64,000 bases of DNA from Elusimicrobia bacterium GWA2_62_23 (GTDB taxonomy: Bacteria > Elusimicrobiota > Elusimicrobia > Elusimicrobiales > UBA9959), in NCBI GenBank assembly GCA_001799635.1, contig MGTV01000019.1:1-64000 (forward strand), in the 5' to 3' direction. This document shows, piece by piece, positions 59,503-64,000 of the stretch. Both the position numbers and the translations under genes were made by a program. The notes below the pieces were generated by a model, which saw nothing but the letters and a program-made list of their open reading frames with translations, did not search any database and was not told where the DNA came from. The stretch's first letter is position 1, and each line of letters begins with the position of its first letter.

Positions 59503-60369
59503 ATGGACTTCGTAAAAGGACTCAGGGACAGGACGGTCTTCATAGTCGGCTCCAGGAAGAACGCCGGCAAGACCACGTTCCTGAATTACGCCCTGAGCCG
59601 CCTGCGCGGCGAGACCCCGGTAGGGGCGCTCAGCGTGGGCGTGGACGGGGAAGCCAGGGACCAGGTGTTCGGCAGCCCCAAGCCGCAGGTGAAGGCGGAG
59701 CGGGGCGACCTCCTGCTCTGCGCCGAAACCGCGCTCAAAGGCGCCGACCTGCACGCCGAGATATTGAACGTCTACCCTTTCCGCACGGCCATAGGCCGCC
59801 CGGTGCTGCTGCGGGCGCTGCGGCCCGGCAAGGCCGAGATCTCCGGGCCGGAGAACAACGAGCAGCTGGGCGAGATCCTCTCCGACATGCGCCGCCACGG
59901 GGCCCGTACGGTCCTGGTGGACGGAGCGGTGGACAGGATAACGCAGGTAGCCTCCGGCGGCAAAGCCGCCTTCGTTTATGTGGCCAAGGTGGAGCCGGAG
60001 AACCTGGACTCCTCCGCGGCCGGGATAAAACTGGTCTGGTCCGCTTCGGGAGTGCCGCTGTGCAGGGCGGGGGAAAAACTGCCGGAGCCGGTCTTCATAA
60101 TCGACGGCGCCCTGACCGCGGGCAGGATCCCCGGCAAGGACGTGAAGCGCGGCACGCTGATCATGGAAGACCTGACCAAGGTCTTCCTGACCTGGCAGCA
60201 GTGGACGGAGCTGAGGACGCGCTTCGAACTGCGCTTCGGCGCCAAGCCGGACCTGGCCGCCTTCGTGGTGAACCTTTGCAACGTCAGCCGGCAGGATTTC
60301 GAGAAAAAGCTGGGCTCGCCGGAACTGGCCGGCAGGATAATTTACAACCCGTACGCCGTGGCATGCTAA
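59503..60369 (+). CDS. P-loop protein of the lysine-fermentation cluster (KamB-like)
   Basis: The 288-residue protein has a Walker A loop GSRKNAGKTT at 16-25 and few other recognisable motifs; FIVGSRKNAGKTT resembles small G-protein or dethiobiotin-synthase-type nucleotide-binding loops. Residues 180-195 (EPVFIIDGALTAGRIP) may be Walker-B-like. Lysine clusters of clostridia and fusobacteria carry an uncharacterised gene at the same place, next to the MutS-like gene. A role in repairing or loading the B12-dependent aminomutase is suggested by position only. Its stop overlaps the next start (TAATG). Confidence 0.72.
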   Translation: MDFVKGLRDRTVFIVGSRKNAGKTTFLNYALSRLRGETPVGALSVGVDGEARDQVFGSPKPQVKAERGDLLLCAETALKGADLHAEILNVYPFRTAIGRPVLLRALRPGKAEISGPENNEQLGEILSDMRRHGARTVLVDGAVDRITQVASGGKAAFVYVAKVEPENLDSSAAGIKLVWSASGVPLCRAGEKLPEPVFIIDGALTAGRIPGKDVKRGTLIMEDLTKVFLTWQQWTELRTRFELRFGAKPDLAAFVVNLCNVSRQDFEKKLGSPELAGRIIYNPYAVAC

Positions 60370-61961
60370 TGGAAAAATTCAGGGCTTTCGCCGAATTCGA
60401 GACTTTCTACGCGCTCTTCAGGCCGCTGACCCCTTACGGCCGCCTGTACCGGGAGCAGCGCCGCTTCTTCGCCTCCGCGGCGGAGCTCAAGGCCGAATAC
60501 GACCTGGCCGAGGCCATGGGCGCCTTCCTCGGCGGCCAGCGCCACAAGACCGACAAGCTCCGTTTCCACCTGCGCAACCTACCCTCGCTGGACCTCTCCG
60601 CCGAGGCCCTCAATTCCGCACCCGGCCTTTTCCTGGCGCGCAAGTTCCTCGCCAACGCGGCCGAGATCTTCCGCCTGCTGCCGGCGCCGCTGCGGACCAG
60701 GTTCGGGGCCCGCTGGACCTCGGAAGAGCTGCTGGACCTGCTCAACAAGGGCGGGGCCGGCGAGGCTTTCCACGTGGGCGACGCCTACGACAAGGACCTG
60801 GCGGCCGAAAGGGCGGCCATCGCGGCCTGCGACAGGACGCTGAAGGGCCTGCGCGAAAAGAAACTGAAGACCCTGCGCGAGCGCTGGGGACTGGATTTCA
60901 CCGACCGCGACTTCCTGGTGATACCGGAAGCCGCCGCCGCAAAGCTCGGCGGCGCCCCCGAACTTTTCGCGGAACCCTTCGACGGCGGCCACGTCACGGT
61001 AAAGCCGGTCTACGGCCAGGATCACATGGAAGTTTTCGCGGAGCGCGACCGCCTGCGCGGCCGCGAACAGGAGTTGGAGGCGGCCGTGCTCAAGAAGCTG
61101 GCCGCCGCCGTCGCCGCCGAAAGGAAGGCCCTCGAGGGCTATCTCGCGGCCGTCGAGAAGATCGACGTCGCCGCGGAGCGCGCGCGCCTGGCCGCCGACC
61201 TGAAACTGACCAGGCCGCTCATCCGCAAGTACCCGGCCGCCATAAAGCTGGCCAAGGCGCGCTTCCTGCCGCTCGAAACCCGTCTGGCCGAGTCCGGGCT
61301 GAAATACACCCCGCTGACGGCCTCGTTCACGCGCCGCGTGAACGTGATCTACGGCTCCAACATGGGCGGCAAGACCGTAGCGCTCAAAACCCTCGCCTTT
61401 TCGCAGCTGCTGGCCCAGAGCGGGTTCTTCGTCCCGGCGGCCTCTTTCGAGACCTGCCTCTTCCACGGAGCCGCCTTCATAGGCGGCGCGGAGATGGAAA
61501 CGGCGGGGGGGCTGAGCAGCTTCGGCCTGGAGATGAACGATTTCGCGCAGGCCCACGCCGCCCTCAGGAACGGCCCGCTGCTGCTCGTTATGGACGAGTT
61601 CGCCCGCACCACCAATTCGGAGGAAGCCGCCGCTCTGCTCAGCGCCATCCTCGCCGACCTCGGCGAGAAGGAGCCCGCCTTCGCCTTCCTGGCCACGCAT
61701 TTCTCCGGCCTCAAGGCGGGCGGCGCCGCTTCTTTCAAGATGCGGGGCTTCGACACGGCCGCCTTCAACGAGTATTTCTCCGGCAAGCCGGCCTGCGGCC
61801 TGGACGAGAAACTGCGGATGATCAATAAATTCATGCGCTACGAGCTGCTGCCCGGCTCCGGCGGCGAGGAAGCCCGGGACGCCATTAAAATAGCCGGCAT
61901 CCTCGGCGTGGCGAAGGGCATCATCAAGCGGGCCCAGGATTTCATGGAGGATAAAAAATGA
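60369..61961 (+). CDS. MutS-like ATPase of the lysine-fermentation cluster (KamC-like)
   Basis: The 530-residue protein has only the MutS core-lever and ATPase parts: helical region (about 100-310), then Walker A GSNMGGKT (329-336), Walker B LLLVMDEFARTTNSEE and the His-switch-like FLATHFSGL. The mismatch-recognition domain (FxE motif) is absent, so it is not a mismatch-repair protein. MutS-like genes occur in other lysine-fermentation clusters at this position. The related idea, from diol dehydratase and glutamate mutase systems, is an ATP-driven chaperone that replaces damaged B12; that is inference. It overlaps kamD by 4 nt. An ATG 6 nt upstream is possible. Confidence 0.8.
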   Translation: MEKFRAFAEFETFYALFRPLTPYGRLYREQRRFFASAAELKAEYDLAEAMGAFLGGQRHKTDKLRFHLRNLPSLDLSAEALNSAPGLFLARKFLANAAEIFRLLPAPLRTRFGARWTSEELLDLLNKGGAGEAFHVGDAYDKDLAAERAAIAACDRTLKGLREKKLKTLRERWGLDFTDRDFLVIPEAAAAKLGGAPELFAEPFDGGHVTVKPVYGQDHMEVFAERDRLRGREQELEAAVLKKLAAAVAAERKALEGYLAAVEKIDVAAERARLAADLKLTRPLIRKYPAAIKLAKARFLPLETRLAESGLKYTPLTASFTRRVNVIYGSNMGGKTVALKTLAFSQLLAQSGFFVPAASFETCLFHGAAFIGGAEMETAGGLSSFGLEMNDFAQAHAALRNGPLLLVMDEFARTTNSEEAAALLSAILADLGEKEPAFAFLATHFSGLKAGGAASFKMRGFDTAAFNEYFSGKPACGLDEKLRMINKFMRYELLPGSGGEEARDAIKIAGILGVAKGIIKRAQDFMEDKK

Positions 61962-63526
61962 CACCGCTGAAAAGCAAACTGGGGCTTTCCAAGCCCAAGA
62001 TAGACAGGGCCCGGGAACTGGCCGCCGAGATCACGGCCCCCGTGCAGGAATTCATAGACACGCACACGACCGTGACCATAGAACGCGCCACCCTGCGCCT
62101 GCTCGGCGCCGACGGGGCCAACGACGACGGCGTGCCGGTACCCAACCTCATAGCCGCCCAGTGCGGCGCCAAGCTTTCCGGCGGCGCGGCGGCTTTCTAC
62201 CTCAACGCCCTGCTGAAGCTGGACAAGAAGCCCGCCGAGCTCAACAAGGAGATAGAGAAAGGTCTCAACATCTGCGAGATCCCGCTCACCGACGCCAAGC
62301 GCATCCAGAAGAAAGCGGAGGAGATAATCAAGGGCCTGGACGCCCGCATAGCCGGCAACGTGACACACCGCAACGCCCAGCTCAAGCTCTCCAAGGACAA
62401 GATCAAGTCGCCGATGATCTACGTCATCGTGGCCACCGGCAACATCTACGAGGACGTGAAGCAGGCCCAGGCCGCCGCCCACCAGGGCGCCGACATCATT
62501 GCCGTCATCCGCACCACCGGGCAAAGCCTGCTGGACTACGTGCCCTACGGCGCCACCACCGAAGGCTTCGGCGGCACCTACGCCACCCAGGAGAACTTCC
62601 GTATCATGCGCAAGGCGCTCGACGAGACGGGGGAGAAGGAAGGCCGCTACGTCCGCCTGGTGAACTACTGCTCCGGGCTCTGCATGCCCGAGATCGCCGC
62701 CATGGGCGCGCTGGAGCGGCTGGACATGATGCTCAACGACTCCATGTACGGCATCCTGTTCCGCGACATCAACATGTACCGCACGCTCACGGACCAGTTC
62801 TTCAGCCGCATGATCAACACCGCGGCCGACATCATCATCAACACCGGCGAGGACAACTACCTGACCACTTCGGACGCCGTGGAAAAGGCGCACACCGTGC
62901 TGGCCTCCCAGTTCCTCAACGAGCGCTTCGCGGCCGGCGCCGGCATGCCGGCCCGCCTCATGGGCCTGGGCCACGCCTTCGAGATCAACCCGGAGCTCAA
63001 GAACGGCTTCCTCTACGAGTACGCCCAGGCCCTGATGGCGCGGGAGATCTTCCCCGAGCACCCGCTCAAGTACATGCCCCCGACCAAGTTCATGACCGGC
63101 GACGTCTTCAAGGGCCTGGCCATGAACACCCTGTTCAACTTCGTGTCAAAGGCCACCGGGCAGGGCATACACCTGCTGGGCATGCTCACCGAAGCCATCC
63201 ACACGCCTTACCTGCAGGACCGCCACCTCGCCATAGACAACGCCCTGTACGTGCACAACACCATGGCGGACTTCATGGACGAGATCGAGTTCAAGAAGGA
63301 CGGCGTCATGGCGCGCCGCGCCCGCCAGGTGCTCGACGAGACGGTGGAGATGCTCGAAGAAGTGAAGCGCCACGGCCTGTTCACCGCCATCGAGACCGGC
63401 ATGTTCGCCGAGATCAAGCGCCCGCGCGACGGCGGCAAGGGCTTCGACGGCGTTTACGAGAAGGCCGCCGGCTACTACAACCCGGTAGAGGCTTACCTCA
63501 AGAAGAAGCTCAAGGTCGGGAAATAA
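61958..63526 (+). CDS. kamD: Beta-lysine 5,6-aminomutase alpha subunit KamD
   Basis: The 522-residue protein is the large subunit of the adenosylcobalamin/PLP-dependent 5,6-aminomutase: DTHTTVTIERATLRLLG near the N-terminus, VIVATGNIYEDVKQAQAAAHQGADIIAVI, YGATTEGFGGTYATQENF, and a TIM-barrel pattern throughout. It moves the amino group of L-beta-lysine from C6 to C5. The start overlaps the MutS-like gene (ATGA), and kamE follows after 9 nt. Confidence 0.94.
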   Translation: MTPLKSKLGLSKPKIDRARELAAEITAPVQEFIDTHTTVTIERATLRLLGADGANDDGVPVPNLIAAQCGAKLSGGAAAFYLNALLKLDKKPAELNKEIEKGLNICEIPLTDAKRIQKKAEEIIKGLDARIAGNVTHRNAQLKLSKDKIKSPMIYVIVATGNIYEDVKQAQAAAHQGADIIAVIRTTGQSLLDYVPYGATTEGFGGTYATQENFRIMRKALDETGEKEGRYVRLVNYCSGLCMPEIAAMGALERLDMMLNDSMYGILFRDINMYRTLTDQFFSRMINTAADIIINTGEDNYLTTSDAVEKAHTVLASQFLNERFAAGAGMPARLMGLGHAFEINPELKNGFLYEYAQALMAREIFPEHPLKYMPPTKFMTGDVFKGLAMNTLFNFVSKATGQGIHLLGMLTEAIHTPYLQDRHLAIDNALYVHNTMADFMDEIEFKKDGVMARRARQVLDETVEMLEEVKRHGLFTAIETGMFAEIKRPRDGGKGFDGVYEKAAGYYNPVEAYLKKKLKVGK

Positions 63527-63535
63527 GGAGGCACC

Positions 63536-64000
63536 ATGTTCATTAAACCCTACGGCGATACTTCCAACGACGGCGCGGTGCAGCTTTCCTTCACCCTCCC
63601 GGTCAAGAACTGCGGCCGGGCCAAAGAGGCGGCCCGCCTCTACGTGCAGAAGCTGGGCTTCCAGAAAGTGGACGTGGTGCACGCGGCGGCCCTTTCCGAG
63701 GACTTCACCTTCTTCGTGGCCTACGGCAAGACCGACGTCTCCCTGGACTACGACAAGGTGGAATACGCCGAGGCCGTGGACAAGTACATGTCCATGGACG
63801 AGGTGAACGAGTTCATCAAGACCCATTTCAAGCGCAAGCTGGTGATAGTCGGCGCCTGCACCGGCACCGACGCCCACACCGTGGGAATAGACGCCATCAT
63901 GAACATGAAGGGCTACAACCACCACTTCGGCCTGGAGCGCTACCCCATGATAGAGGCCCTCAACATGGGTTCCCAGGTTCCCAACGAGAAGATCCTGGCC
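63536..64000 (+). CDS. kamE: Beta-lysine 5,6-aminomutase beta subunit KamE (partial, cut by window)
   Basis: Only the first 155 residues are in the window. They include the N-terminal dimerisation part and the start of the B12-binding Rossmann fold with the base-off DxHxxG motif (D112, H114, G117 in TGTDAHTVG), where His replaces the lower cobalt ligand. KamE carries both B12 and, normally, the PLP lysine. The ATG follows AAGGAGG. The pathway still lacks 3-aminobutyryl-CoA ammonia-lyase and butyryl-CoA dehydrogenase in this window; they may follow. Confidence 0.93.
   Translation, partial: MFIKPYGDTSNDGAVQLSFTLPVKNCGRAKEAARLYVQKLGFQKVDVVHAAALSEDFTFFVAYGKTDVSLDYDKVEYAEAVDKYMSMDEVNEFIKTHFKRKLVIVGACTGTDAHTVGIDAIMNMKGYNHHFGLERYPMIEALNMGSQVPNEKILA

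Noticed and set aside
60369-61961. DNA mismatch-repair protein MutS
   Set aside because: The N-terminal mismatch-recognition domain is missing, the protein is about 530 residues, and the gene is embedded in a lysine-fermentation operon.

Overview
The window is a high-GC, gene-dense bacterial chromosome segment with 58 protein-coding genes, the last cut by the window edge. I see no rRNA, tRNA, CRISPR array, transposase or phage gene. The gene content points to a Gram-negative (TonB receptor, lipoprotein, many signal peptides), strictly fermentative anaerobe: lysine fermentation, an [FeFe]-hydrogenase with all three maturases, Rex redox control and radical-SAM enzymes. The mix would fit Elusimicrobiota or a similar little-cultivated lineage. 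That placement is inference from gene content only.

Layout. 0.1-17 kb is housekeeping and accessory: a secreted HExxH protein, a MarC-type membrane protein, two GNAT acetyltransferases, a beta-CASP RNase, two RhlE-type DEAD-box helicases, a phospholipase-D-like protein, a multi-PAS histidine kinase, PepF, a YjdF-type protein, WrbA and a secreted Cys/His protein. 17.3-24.5 kb (minus) is a six-gene membrane complex of the hydrogenase-4 / complex I type. Its large subunit has lost all four Ni-Fe cysteines, so it is an Ehr-like (energy-converting hydrogenase-related) complex rather than a hydrogenase. 24.7-28.9 kb holds a PAS sensor with a CxxC...CxxC tail and a GlpA-like / FAD-NAD oxidoreductase / DUF1667 / MsrB operon. 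29-36.4 kb is a tightly coupled signalling operon: TonB receptor, periplasmic binding protein, histidine kinase, response regulator, GAF protein, second kinase. It is followed by MntP and a TIGR03546/TIGR03545 pair.

39.7-52.7 kb is a hydrogen-metabolism island, all on the plus strand: response regulator, Rex, HydC-HydB-HydA (trimeric NAD/ferredoxin-linked hydrogenase), an [FeFe]-hydrogenase-like sensor fused to a histidine kinase, a response regulator, a receiver-kinase hybrid, then HydG, HydE and HydF. It starts from a near-consensus sigma-70 promoter embedded in a dense cluster of TAACG/CGTTA pentamers, with a Rex-like palindrome just downstream of the start site. 52.8-54.5 kb (minus) is Mrp plus a secreted Cys-rich protein. 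54.9-64 kb is a lysine-fermentation operon: CoA-transferase A/B, Kce, Kdd, KamA, a P-loop protein, a MutS-like ATPase, KamD, KamE. Lysine degradation would supply reducing equivalents that HydABC can dispose of as H2 while the kinases sense H2 and Rex senses NADH/NAD+.

The least explained feature is a set of intergenic nested-palindrome elements. One family (4308-4466, 44973-45115, 48798-48919, with partial copies at 51419-51468, 54647-54686 and 17245-17283) shares two conserved cores but has arms that differ in sequence while staying self-complementary. A second family (17116-17234, 54497-54614) shows compensatory changes in a hairpin. Three members of the first family sit between genes of the hydrogenase island.
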